From the NCBI RefSeq assembly GCF_002001085.1, contig NZ_MUNU01000009.1, forward strand, positions 62,001-126,000: a stretch of DNA of 64,000 nt. The letters are read 5' to 3'. A program made the position numbers and the translations under genes. Position 1 is the first letter of the stretch. Each line of letters starts with the position of its first letter. Shown here one piece after another: positions 36,824 through 44,380 of this stretch. Below the pieces are notes generated by a model, which searched no databases, was not told the DNA's origin, and was given only the letters and a program-made list of their open reading frames with translations. This DNA comes from Rhodanobacter sp. B05. GTDB taxonomy: Bacteria; Pseudomonadota; Gammaproteobacteria; Xanthomonadales; Rhodanobacteraceae.

Positions 36824-37210
36824 GTGACTTCGAACGACTCATACATTCCGCTTGATTGGCCTCCCGTCATTCCGCGGCTATCAGTCGTCGATCCGTTGAA
36901 GTGTGTGAGCTTTCTGCGGGAAGTCTTCGGTGCAGAAGGCATCTTCAACACTGACAGGCCCTCGGAGATGAGAATCGGAAGGAGCCTGATCATGGTCGGT
37001 GGCATAGTCGAGCGACAACCCACAAGCTCATTCCTGTATGTCTACGTCGCCGATACTGATCAGGCTTTCGAGAAGGCGCTGTCGCTTGGTGCGAAGCCAG
37101 TTGAACAGCCAGGGGAAATGCCATATGGAGATCGACGCGCCATGGTCGAAGATCCGTGGGGCAACCGCTGGCAAATCGCAACCCATCGGCGTTTTCAAGG
37201 TAACACCTGA
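36824..37210 (+). CDS. VOC/glyoxalase-family protein in a cassette
   Basis: A 128-residue protein of the vicinal-oxygen-chelate fold, PhnB-like: IPRLSVVDPLKCVSFLREVF, SSFLYVYVADTDQAFEKALS and MVEDPWGNRWQIATHRR. The start is GTG 36824, with AGGAGA upstream. The frame is open further upstream through the attC-like site, but that part is not protein-like. The stop falls inside the next attC-like site. Members of this family are frequent cargo of Xanthomonadales integrons. The substrate is unknown. Confidence 0.82.
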   Translation: MTSNDSYIPLDWPPVIPRLSVVDPLKCVSFLREVFGAEGIFNTDRPSEMRIGRSLIMVGGIVERQPTSSFLYVYVADTDQAFEKALSLGAKPVEQPGEMPYGDRRAMVEDPWGNRWQIATHRRFQGNT

Positions 37211-37256
37211 CGTTCAGGATGGGCGGCTACGCCGCCGCTTGATTCCAGCGCTTGGC
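37198..37256 (+). repeat. attC-like recombination site 3
   Basis: A GGTAAC 5' core precedes an inner stem: GGCGGC (37222-37227) pairs with GCCGCC (37231-37236) around a three-base loop. The inner 3' arm CGCTTGA and the 3' core GCTTGGC (37250-37256) follow. The order matches attC sites, but the inner arms are imperfect. The preceding gene ends inside it and the next ATG is 14 bases downstream. Confidence 0.55.
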
Positions 37257-37269
37257 ACCAGGTGAAGCA

Positions 37270-37728
37270 ATGCAGCCAGCCGAACGATCAATCACTCTTC
37301 ATGGCGGTTGCCATTGCGGCGCGCTGCGGATCGAGTTCAGGACCCGCCTTCCCGTCGCCGATATTGCGCCACGGGCGTGCGACTGCACTTTTTGCCAAAA
37401 GCACGGTGCAGCTTACGTTTCCGATCCGGCCGGCGAGCTTCGGATTTTTGTCCCGGAACCCGAGGCGTTACGATCGTGTCGGCAAGGGTCGGAGGCGGCG
37501 CTGTTCCGGCTGTGTTCTCGGTGCGGCGTGCTCGTGGCCGTCACATTCGAACACGACAACCGCCTGTTTGCTGCCGTCAACGCGCGCTGCCTGGATGAGT
37601 GGGCGGGCTTGGCGTCGTCGGTACCGGTGTCTCCGCGCTTGCTGAGTCCGGAGGAGAAAAAGAGCAGGTGGGTGCAATTATGGATACCCGACGTGGAGCT
37701 GGTGCCGGGCGTGCCGCCCATCGCCTGA
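37270..37728 (+). CDS. GFA-family (glutathione-dependent formaldehyde-activating-like) zinc protein
   Basis: A 152-residue protein with the GFA zinc-binding pattern: GGCHCGALRIEF (residues 13-24), then CDCTFCQKHGAAYVSDPAGEL and CSRCGV. These supply six or more Cys ligands for structural and catalytic zinc. True activity on formaldehyde is not assured, because most members are uncharacterised. ATG 37270 is the best start. It directly follows the third attC-like site, so it is the last gene that I can assign to the cassette cluster. Confidence 0.85.
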   Translation: MQPAERSITLHGGCHCGALRIEFRTRLPVADIAPRACDCTFCQKHGAAYVSDPAGELRIFVPEPEALRSCRQGSEAALFRLCSRCGVLVAVTFEHDNRLFAAVNARCLDEWAGLASSVPVSPRLLSPEEKKSRWVQLWIPDVELVPGVPPIA

Positions 37729-37819
37729 TTTCGGCCTCATGCGAATCGAAGGGGAGGACTTCCCCATCCCATCTTCGCCGTGCCGTCTCTGAACCTGGCG
37801 TCGAGCCCAGGAGAATCCC

Positions 37820-38209
37820 ATGAAACGTACATGGACCATCATTGGTGTTGCCGACGTCGCGCGCAGCTTCAAGTGGTATCAGTCACTTTTCGGTCAAACG
37901 GAAATGCGACCGGCGCATGACTACTGGGGGCAGTTGCTCGACACGGATGGCACGATCCTGCTTTGCCTCCACGCGTGGGGCGAGCATGAGCATCCGTCCC
38001 TGACCAGCCCCGACCGTGCGGAACCGGGCAACGGGCTGCTGCTGTTTTTCCGGGTGGATGATTTTGACGATGCACTGCGGCGGGCGCGCACTCTGGTCGA
38101 CGCCCTCGAAGAGGAGCCCAGTGTGAACGACAGGACGGGAACCCGCGAGTTTGCGCTGCGTGATCCCGACGGCTATTACGTCATGGTCAGCGCGCTCGAA
38201 GCGCCATGA
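37820..38209 (+). CDS. VOC/glyoxalase-family protein
   Basis: A 129-residue protein with the vicinal-oxygen-chelate pattern: TIIGVADVARSFKWYQSLFG, LLLFFRVDDFDDALRRARTL and FALRDPDGYYVMVSA. It resembles bleomycin-resistance and glyoxalase-like proteins, though the ligand is unknown. No attC-like site is seen in the 91 bp before it. A short hairpin (GGGGA...TCCCC, near 37770) lies in that gap. It may be part of the same island without being a cassette. Confidence 0.82.
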   Translation: MKRTWTIIGVADVARSFKWYQSLFGQTEMRPAHDYWGQLLDTDGTILLCLHAWGEHEHPSLTSPDRAEPGNGLLLFFRVDDFDDALRRARTLVDALEEEPSVNDRTGTREFALRDPDGYYVMVSALEAP

Positions 38210-38231
38210 TATTTGCGGCAGCCGGCTCCGG

Positions 38232-39257
38232 TCACCCGCCAACGTCTCCGGCTTCCATCGGATTCACGGTGTTCACATGCATCGTTGATTGACTGGCGAC
38301 TCGGGGCGGCGTGTTCCGCTCGTGGGCACGGATGAAGGCCAGCACGTCGCTCAGCGTAGGTGCGTGATGACGCATTGGTCGCGACAGCGCGAGAAGAAGA
38401 TCCATGTGGCCTATGCCGGGATAGAGTCTCGCTTCGGCATCGTCGTGCACAGCGTGCGCCTTGCGTGCGAGGGCGACGCTGCCGGCGGCACGGACTTCGC
38501 GGTCGGCGGTGCCTTGCAACAGCAGCATGGGTGGGTCGTTGCCGCGCACGAAGGTCATCGGGTCGGCTCGACGCTGTTCGCTGGCTTGCGTGCCAAAGAG
38601 GTGACGCATGTCAGCCTCCTTTTTCGGCAGCGGCACGAAATCGTAGACGCCGGCGAGACCGACGAAGCCGGCCAGGTCGTGCAGCGACAGGCCATCGGCG
38701 GCCAGCCAGGACGGATCGGTGGCGAGCAGGCCGGCGATCTGGGCGCCGGAGGAATGACCCATCACGAACAGGCTTTGCGGATCGCCGCCGAGGCTTGCGG
38801 CGTGTTGGTGCGCCCAGGCCACCGCATGCGCTGCGTCCTGCATGAAACCGTCCAGGCCAACGTGCGGGTACTTGCGGTAGTCGGGAATCACCACGATCAC
38901 GCCCTTTGCCGCCAGCGCGGTGCCGACGAAGCGGTACCACTCGCGTTTTCCATGCGTCCAGTCGCCACCGTAGAAGAACACCACGACCGGGGCGTGCTGC
39001 ACATGCGCCGGCAGGTAGACGTCCAGACTCAGATGCTGCGCCGGTGCGTAAGGCAGGCTGCGCTCGACCTGGATGTCCTTGTGCTGGTCGGTGCTGTTGA
39101 GCGCGCCGAACAGCATGGTTCGGCAGCCACCCAGCAACAGCATCGCGCCAGCGGCGAGCACGCACGCGAGGCAGCGATGAAGGCGAGGCTGGCGCAGCGT
39201 GGGCAAACGGCTGTCCTTATGGCGGAAGGGTTGGGCTCGGCAAGCGGGTGCGTGCAT
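38232..39257 (-). CDS. Lipoprotein alpha/beta-hydrolase (esterase/lipase family)
   Basis: A hydrolase of about 341 residues with a probable lipoprotein signal (LAAGAMLLLGGC). The nucleophile is Ser in GHSSGAQIAG, and FFYGGDWTHGKREW provides the oxyanion loop of HSL/BD-FAE-type esterases. The acid is likely the Asp in LLLQGTADREV and the catalytic His the one in YPGIGHMDLL. The start is uncertain: ATG 39257 leaves about 30 residues before the hydrophobic core, and a TTG closer to it could serve. The frame is open far upstream over the aldo/keto reductase gene; that part is a shadow. It is divergent from the reductase. Confidence 0.83.
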   Translation of the reverse strand: MHAPACRAQPFRHKDSRLPTLRQPRLHRCLACVLAAGAMLLLGGCRTMLFGALNSTDQHKDIQVERSLPYAPAQHLSLDVYLPAHVQHAPVVVFFYGGDWTHGKREWYRFVGTALAAKGVIVVIPDYRKYPHVGLDGFMQDAAHAVAWAHQHAASLGGDPQSLFVMGHSSGAQIAGLLATDPSWLAADGLSLHDLAGFVGLAGVYDFVPLPKKEADMRHLFGTQASEQRRADPMTFVRGNDPPMLLLQGTADREVRAAGSVALARKAHAVHDDAEARLYPGIGHMDLLLALSRPMRHHAPTLSDVLAFIRAHERNTPPRVASQSTMHVNTVNPMEAGDVGG

Positions 39258-39428
39258 CCAGCGAATGACAACGGGCGATCCCGGCGATCGGATGACACGC
39301 CGATTCCCGGGCGGGGCATGGCATGGAGGTTTCGCAGCCCATTGGCCCAGTCTGCGCCCGGGCATGGACATCATCGTGACGACAGACGTGGCATGCTTTC
39401 CGTTCCCCGTTCGCTTAAGGAGTCCCCC

Positions 39429-40400
39429 ATGCAATACCGTCGCGTCGGCACATCCGGCCTGCAACTTTCCGCGCTGTCCTTCGGCGCCTGGGTCACCTTC
39501 GGCAAGCAGGTGGGGCGCGCGCAGGCGCGCGACATGCTGGCGTTGGCGCACGAGCGCGGGGTCAATTACTTCGACAACGCCGAGACCTACAACAACGGCG
39601 TGGCCGAGCAGGTGATGGGCGATGTGCTGGCCGATCTGCGCTTCCCGCGCGACAGCTACTGCGTCTCCAGCAAGGTGTTCTTCGGCGCCGTCGACAATCC
39701 GCTGCCGACCCAGCGCGGGCTGTCGCGCAAGCATGTGATGGAGGCCTGTCACCAGGCCTTGCAGCGCCTGCGTGTGGATTACCTGGACCTGTATTTCTGC
39801 CATCGCCCCGACCCGGAGACGCCGGTCGCCGAGACCGTGGCGGCGATGGATACGCTGATCCGCCAGGGCAAGGTGCTGTATTGGGGTACCAGCGAATGGC
39901 CGGCGGAGGCGATCGAGGAGGCGCATCACGTCGCCCTGGAGAACGGTTTCTACGCGCCGATAGTCGAGCAGCCGCAGTACAACCTGCTGCATCGCGAGCG
40001 GGTGGAAGTGGAGTACGCGCCGCTGTACGAAAAGTACGGCATGGGCACCACGATCTGGTCGCCGCTCTGTTCGGGTCTGCTGAGCGGCAAGTACGACAAG
40101 GGTATCCCGGCCGATTCGCGGCTGGCGCAGCCGGGCTATGAATGGTTGCGCAAGGGCGTGCTGGGCGAGGGCGACGCGCACCTGGGCAAGGTGCGCGCGC
40201 TGCAGCCGATCGCGGACGAGCTGGGCACCAGCCTGGCGCAACTGGCGATCGCCTGGTGCCTGCTGAACCCGCACGTATCCACGGTGATGCTCGGTGCCAG
40301 CAAGCGCGAGCAGCTGGCGCAGAACCTGGACGCGCTGGACTTGTTGCCGCGGCTGGATGCGTCGATCGCCCGGCGCATGCAGCAGGCCGTGGCCGGATGA
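39429..40400 (+). CDS. Aldo/keto reductase (voltage-gated K+ channel beta-subunit-like)
   Basis: A 323-residue NADPH-dependent oxidoreductase. Key residues are in NYFDNAETYNNG (Asp and Tyr) and SYCVSSKVFFG (Lys), with the catalytic His in YFCHRPDP. IEQPQYNLL-like VEQPQYNLLHRERVE and STVMLGASKREQLAQNLD form the nucleotide-binding end. The sequence is closest to the KCNAB/AKR7-like subgroup. An AAGGAG sequence precedes the ATG by seven bases. The frame is open about 380 codons upstream, but that part overlaps the divergent esterase. Confidence 0.92.
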   Translation: MQYRRVGTSGLQLSALSFGAWVTFGKQVGRAQARDMLALAHERGVNYFDNAETYNNGVAEQVMGDVLADLRFPRDSYCVSSKVFFGAVDNPLPTQRGLSRKHVMEACHQALQRLRVDYLDLYFCHRPDPETPVAETVAAMDTLIRQGKVLYWGTSEWPAEAIEEAHHVALENGFYAPIVEQPQYNLLHRERVEVEYAPLYEKYGMGTTIWSPLCSGLLSGKYDKGIPADSRLAQPGYEWLRKGVLGEGDAHLGKVRALQPIADELGTSLAQLAIAWCLLNPHVSTVMLGASKREQLAQNLDALDLLPRLDASIARRMQQAVAG

Positions 40401-40526
40401 GCGGCTGCGAGGTGTCGCCGCTTGGCAGGCAACCGGCCAGCCGGCCCGCCCGCGGCGAGGTTGCGTAACGCCGGCACCGCGTCGGCGGGCGACCGGCGGA
40501 TCGACTGGCGTCCACCTGTCCGGGAA

Positions 40527-40540
40527 GTGTCCGCGGACAC
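40527..40540. promoter_or_regulatory. Perfect 14-bp palindrome, candidate activator site for the transporter operon
   Basis: GTGTCCGCGGACAC is its own reverse complement. TGTCCG recurs 11 bp upstream (40517), one helical turn away, and GGTCCG occurs 14 bp downstream. The centre lies about 100 bp before the predicted sigma-54 start, where NtrC-type activators usually bind. Confidence 0.6.
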
Positions 40541-40605
40541 CGGTCCGCGCTCGCCGGAAGATCGCAAGTAGTTGAATTGACGAGCCTGATTCGGTCTGGC
40601 CGGCG

Positions 40606-40621
40606 TGGCACGCGGATTGCA
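40606..40621 (+). promoter_or_regulatory. Sigma-54 promoter of the adaptor-ATPase-permease operon
   Basis: TGGCACGCGGATTGCA matches the sigma-54 consensus almost completely. The GG (40607-40608) and GC (40619-40620) are separated by exactly ten bases. Transcription should begin near 40632, leaving a leader of about 35 bases before the adaptor gene. Confidence 0.85.
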
Positions 40622-40665
40622 GAGTTACCTGCGTAGCCGCACTGCACGTGGCCAGGGACTGAACG

Positions 40666-41937
40666 ATGATCCGCGATACCTCCGCAACCGACCGGCTGGT
40701 CGAGGTCAAACCCAATCGCAAGCGTCAGCTGATCCTCGGCGGCGTCGGCGTGGTCGTGCTGGGCTTGCTGGTATGGCTGGCGCCGGGCATCGGCCGGCTG
40801 TTCTCCGCCTCCAGTTCGGTGAGCGCCTCGCGGCTGTCGTTCGCCACCGTCGAGCGCGGCCTGTTCGTGCGCGACATCGCCGCCGAGGGCAAGGTCGTCG
40901 CGGCGGTGAGCCCCACCTTGTACGCCACCTCGGGCGGCGCGGTGACCCTGCAGGTGCACGCGGGCGACACGGTGAAGAAGGGCCAGGTGATGGCCACCAT
41001 CGACAGCCCGGAGCTGACCAACAAGCTGGCCCAGGAGCAGAGCAACGCCGACGCGATGCAGGTGGATTACCTGCGCGCGCAAATCGATGCGCGCAAGCAG
41101 CGTTCGGCCCTGCAGAAGGCCTACGACAACGCGAAGATCGACCAGCAGACCGCCCAGCGCGATCTTGCCCGCTACGAAAAGGCGTTCCACGAGGGCGCCG
41201 TGCCCAGCATGGATGTCGACCGCGCCAAGGACACCCTGGACAAGGCCAACATCGCCGTCTCGCATGCGCAGGGCGACCTGGGCATGGACAATGCCAGCCT
41301 CAACTTCGACATCCAGTCGAAGAAGCTGGCGCACGACCGCCAGTTGCTGCTGGTGACCGACCTCAAGCGCCAGGTCGACGACCTCAACGTGAAATCGCCG
41401 GTGGACGGCCAGGTCGGCCAGCTGTTCATCGCCGAAAAGGCCACGGTGGCCAAGGACGCGCAACTGCTCAGCGTGATCGACCTGTCCGCGCTGCAGGTGG
41501 AGATGCAGGTGCCTGAAAGCTTCGCGCGCGACCTGGGCATCGGCATGACCGGCGAGATCAGCGGCAACGGCCACACCTGGAAGGGCATCGTCAGTGCGAT
41601 CTCGCCTGAAGTGGTCAACGGTCAGGTCGCCGCCCGCCTGCGTTTCGACGGCGCCACCCCGAAGCAGCTGCGCCAGAACCAGCGCCTGTCGGTGCGCGTG
41701 TTGCTGGATCGGCGCGAGAACGTGCTGACCGTGCAGCGCGGCTCCTTCGTCGACGAATCCGGCGGCAGCTATGCCTACCTGGTGCGCGACGGCATCGCCA
41801 CCAAGACCCCGATCCGCGTGGGCGCCTCCAGCATCGACAAGGTGGAGATCCTCGAGGGCCTGAAGGAAGGCGACAAGATCGTGATCTCCGGTACCGACAA
41901 CTTCAAGGGCGCGGCGAAGGTCGCGATCAGCAACTGA
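40666..41937 (+). CDS. HlyD/MacA-type periplasmic adaptor (membrane fusion protein)
   Basis: A 423-residue adaptor with one N-terminal membrane helix (LILGGVGVVVLGLLVWLAPG, about 19-38). The periplasmic part has a lipoyl-like half, ATSGGAVTLQVHAGDTVKKG, then a long coiled-coil hairpin (about 110-230), the second lipoyl half VKSPVDGQVGQLFIAEKATV, and a beta-barrel and membrane-proximal domain to the end. Such proteins connect a MacB-type ABC permease to an outer-membrane channel or shape its periplasmic path. It is the first gene downstream of the sigma-54 promoter. No outer-membrane channel gene is in the window. Confidence 0.92.
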   Translation: MIRDTSATDRLVEVKPNRKRQLILGGVGVVVLGLLVWLAPGIGRLFSASSSVSASRLSFATVERGLFVRDIAAEGKVVAAVSPTLYATSGGAVTLQVHAGDTVKKGQVMATIDSPELTNKLAQEQSNADAMQVDYLRAQIDARKQRSALQKAYDNAKIDQQTAQRDLARYEKAFHEGAVPSMDVDRAKDTLDKANIAVSHAQGDLGMDNASLNFDIQSKKLAHDRQLLLVTDLKRQVDDLNVKSPVDGQVGQLFIAEKATVAKDAQLLSVIDLSALQVEMQVPESFARDLGIGMTGEISGNGHTWKGIVSAISPEVVNGQVAARLRFDGATPKQLRQNQRLSVRVLLDRRENVLTVQRGSFVDESGGSYAYLVRDGIATKTPIRVGASSIDKVEILEGLKEGDKIVISGTDNFKGAAKVAISN

Positions 41938-41962
41938 CGAATTTCCTTCTCCCCTTGGGAGA

Positions 41963-42128
41963 CAAATCGGCAGGAGAGCCGATTTGCACGGCGAAAGCCG
42001 CCCGAAGGGTGAGGCACATGGATGTGCCGAATGAAGGTGCCCGCAGGGCGGATGAGGGTTCGGGCGGAGCGGGGGACTTCCGCTTCGACCGCACCCTCAC
42101 CCCAACCCCTCTCCCATGGGGAGAGGGG
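41963..42128. repeat. Palindromic intergenic elements between adaptor and ATPase
   Basis: Two hairpins: 9-bp arms at 41963-41971 and 41978-41986, and 10-bp arms at 42106-42115 and 42119-42128. The latter is a C-rich/G-rich pair of the CCCCTCTCCC type that recurs at other junctions. No ORF is supported in this 223-bp gap. Confidence 0.7.
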
Positions 42129-42160
42129 CTCAAGATCTCCACCACCGAAGGAACCAAGCC

Positions 42161-42883
42161 ATGCTGAAGATGACTCACCTGTCCAAGGTCTACCGCACCG
42201 AAGTGGTGGAGACCTATGCGTTGCGCGATTTCAACATCGACGTGAAAGAGGGCGAGTTCGTCGCCGTCACCGGCCCGTCCGGTTCGGGCAAGACCACCTT
42301 CCTGACCATCGCCGGCCTGCTCGAGACCTTCTCCGGCGGCGAGTATCACCTCGACGGCATCGAGGTCAGCAACCTCAACGACAACGCGCGCTCGAAGATC
42401 CGCAACGAGAAGATCGGCTTCATCTTCCAGGCCTTCAACCTGATTCCCGACCTCAGCGTGTTCGACAACATCGAGGTGCCGTTGCGCTACCGCGGCATGA
42501 AATCGGCCGAGCGCAAGCAGCGCATCATGGACTCGCTCGAGCGGGTCGGCCTGGCTTCGCGCGCCAAGCATTACCCGGCCGAACTGTCCGGCGGCCAGCA
42601 GCAGCGCGTGGCGATCGCCCGCGCGCTGGCCGGCAGCCCGCGCCTGCTGCTGGCGGATGAGCCCACCGGCAACCTCGACACCCAGATGGCCCGCGGCGTG
42701 ATGGAGCTGCTGGAAGAGATCCATCGCGACGGCGCCACCATCGTGATGGTCACGCATGACCCGGAACTGGCCGCCCGCGCCCAGCGCAACGTGCACATCA
42801 TCGATGGCCAGGTGGTCGATCTGGCCGAGGAGCCGCGCTTCCACACGCATGCGGGTGCAGGCGCGAGCCAGGGACAGCTCTGA
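42161..42883 (+). CDS. ABC transporter ATP-binding protein (MacB/LolD type)
   Basis: A 240-residue ATPase. Walker A is GPSGSGKT (residues 38-45), the Q-loop is [13 protein letters not shown], the signature is LSGGQQQR (142-149), and Walker B is [12 protein letters not shown]. The D-loop and His switch ([10 protein letters not shown]) are intact. The type is the one that partners FtsX/MacB-like permeases. It is the only ATPase gene among the twelve permease genes that follow, so it probably serves several of them. GAAGGA upstream supports the start. Confidence 0.95.
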   Translation: MLKMTHLSKVYRTEVVETYALRDFNIDVKEGEFVAVTGPSGSGKTTFLTIAGLLETFSGGEYHLDGIEVSNLNDNARSKIRNEKIGFIFQAFNLIPDLSVFDNIEVPLRYRGMKSAERKQRIMDSLERVGLASRAKHYPAELSGGQQQRVAIARALAGSPRLLLADEPTGNLDTQMARGVMELLEEIHRDGATIVMVTHDPELAARAQRNVHIIDGQVVDLAEEPRFHTHAGAGASQGQL

Positions 42884-43059
42884 CGGCGCGACAGGACGGC
42901 CTTCCACCCTCGGCAGCGCCGGGAAAAACGCGGGTTGAGGGGATGCGCCGGATCGTTGGCAATCAGCCAGAACGATCAGGTGTCACCCTCACTCCAGCAC
43001 CCTCCGCGGCGATTGGATCGCGCGGAGCGGGATCACTTCGCTCATGGAGCAAACACGGC

Positions 43060-44370
43060 GTGTTCGGTCATTACCTCCAACTCGGCTTGCGCAGCCTGCG
43101 CCGCAATCCCGCACTCACCGCGCTGATGGTGATGGCGATCGGTTTCGGCGTGGCCGCCTCGATGATCACGTATTCCGTGTTCCGCGCGGTGTCGGGCAAT
43201 CCGATCCCCGATAAATCCGCGCAGCTGTTCATCCCGCAGGTCGACAGCTGGGGTCCGCAACAGAACGAGAAGGGCGAGCCGCCGGAGGCCCTGAACTACG
43301 TGGACGCGATGGCGCTGATGCGTGCGCAACAGGCGAAGCGCCAGACGCTGTTGTATCCGCTCCTGATGTCGGTGATGCCGGGTGGCGACCGTGATCTGCC
43401 CCTTGCCGCGAACGGCTACGCGGTCGACAGCGATTTCTTCCCGATGTTCGAAGTGCCGTTCCAGTACGGCGGCGGCTGGAGCGCGCAGGACGACCAGGCG
43501 CGCAGCGCCGAGGTGGTGATCAGCGGCCAGCTCAACCAGAAGTTGTTCGGCGGTGCCGACAGCGTGGGCCATATGGTCAATCTCAACGGCCACGATTACC
43601 GCGTGGTGGGCGTGACCGGTCACTGGAATCCCAAGCCGCGCTTCTTCGACCTGTTCAGCACCAGCGGCTTCAAGGACGCCTCGGACTTCTACATGCCGTT
43701 CTCGCGCGCGCTGGATCTGAAGGCGCGTACCGGCGGTCGCAACAGCTGCCGCGGCAGCCTCACCTTCACCGGTTGGGAGGACTACCTGCAGAGCAACTGC
43801 GTATGGATCACCCCGTGGGTGGAACTGGACGGCGCCGCCGACGTCGCGCATTACCGCCGCTTCCTCGAGAGCTATGCCGCCGACCAGCAACGGGCCGGCC
43901 GCTTCGCCTGGGCGCCCAATGTGCGGCTGCGCAACGTGATGCAGTGGCTGGATCACGAGCACGTGGTGCCGCCGGAAAGCCGCATCTCCTTGCTGGTGGC
44001 GCTGGGTTTCTTCCTGATCTGCCTGATCAACACCATCGGCCTGCTGCTGGCGAAGTTCCTGCGTCGCGCCGGCGAAATCGGCGTGCGTCGTGCGCTGGGC
44101 GCCTCGCGCCGGGAGATCTACACGCAGTACCTGATCGAGGCGGCGACGGTGGGTCTGGCCGGTGGCGTGCTCGGCCTGCTGTTGACCGCGTTCGGGGTAG
44201 CCGGCGTAGGCGTGCTGTTTCCGCCGCAGATCGCGAAGCTGGCGCAGCTCGACCTCTCGCTGGTGGGATTGACCCTGCTGGTGGCGGTCATCGCGACCGT
44301 ACTCGCGGCGTTCTATCCGGCCTGGCGCGCGGCGCGCGTGCAGCCGGCCTGGCAGCTGAAGTCCAGCTGA
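43060..44370 (+). CDS. FtsX-like ABC permease, pair 1 subunit A
   Basis: A permease of 436 residues. The order is membrane helix 1 (about 20-42), a large periplasmic domain (about 43-305) and three C-terminal helices. The first of these (SLLVALGFFLICLINTIGLL) leads into the cytoplasmic coupling motif GEIGVRRALGAS. A periplasmic Cys pair, CRGS... and NCVW, is shared with the other A subunits. The start is GTG 43060 with GGAG upstream; the frame is open upstream, but that part lacks homology with the paralogues. The gene begins about 180 bp after the ATPase stop and is followed at once by subunit B. Confidence 0.9.
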   Translation: MFGHYLQLGLRSLRRNPALTALMVMAIGFGVAASMITYSVFRAVSGNPIPDKSAQLFIPQVDSWGPQQNEKGEPPEALNYVDAMALMRAQQAKRQTLLYPLLMSVMPGGDRDLPLAANGYAVDSDFFPMFEVPFQYGGGWSAQDDQARSAEVVISGQLNQKLFGGADSVGHMVNLNGHDYRVVGVTGHWNPKPRFFDLFSTSGFKDASDFYMPFSRALDLKARTGGRNSCRGSLTFTGWEDYLQSNCVWITPWVELDGAADVAHYRRFLESYAADQQRAGRFAWAPNVRLRNVMQWLDHEHVVPPESRISLLVALGFFLICLINTIGLLLAKFLRRAGEIGVRRALGASRREIYTQYLIEAATVGLAGGVLGLLLTAFGVAGVGVLFPPQIAKLAQLDLSLVGLTLLVAVIATVLAAFYPAWRAARVQPAWQLKSS

Positions 44371-44380
44371 GGGGATGACG

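Noticed and set aside
37729..37819. A fourth attC-like site before the second VOC gene
   Set aside because: A short GGGGA/TCCCC hairpin is present, but there are no outer core sites and no asymmetric inner arms.
38232..40721. A single minus-strand frame of 829 codons joining the esterase to sequence opposite the aldo/keto reductase
   Set aside because: Only the part from about 39257 downward matches a hydrolase; the rest overlaps a real gene on the other strand and has no homology.
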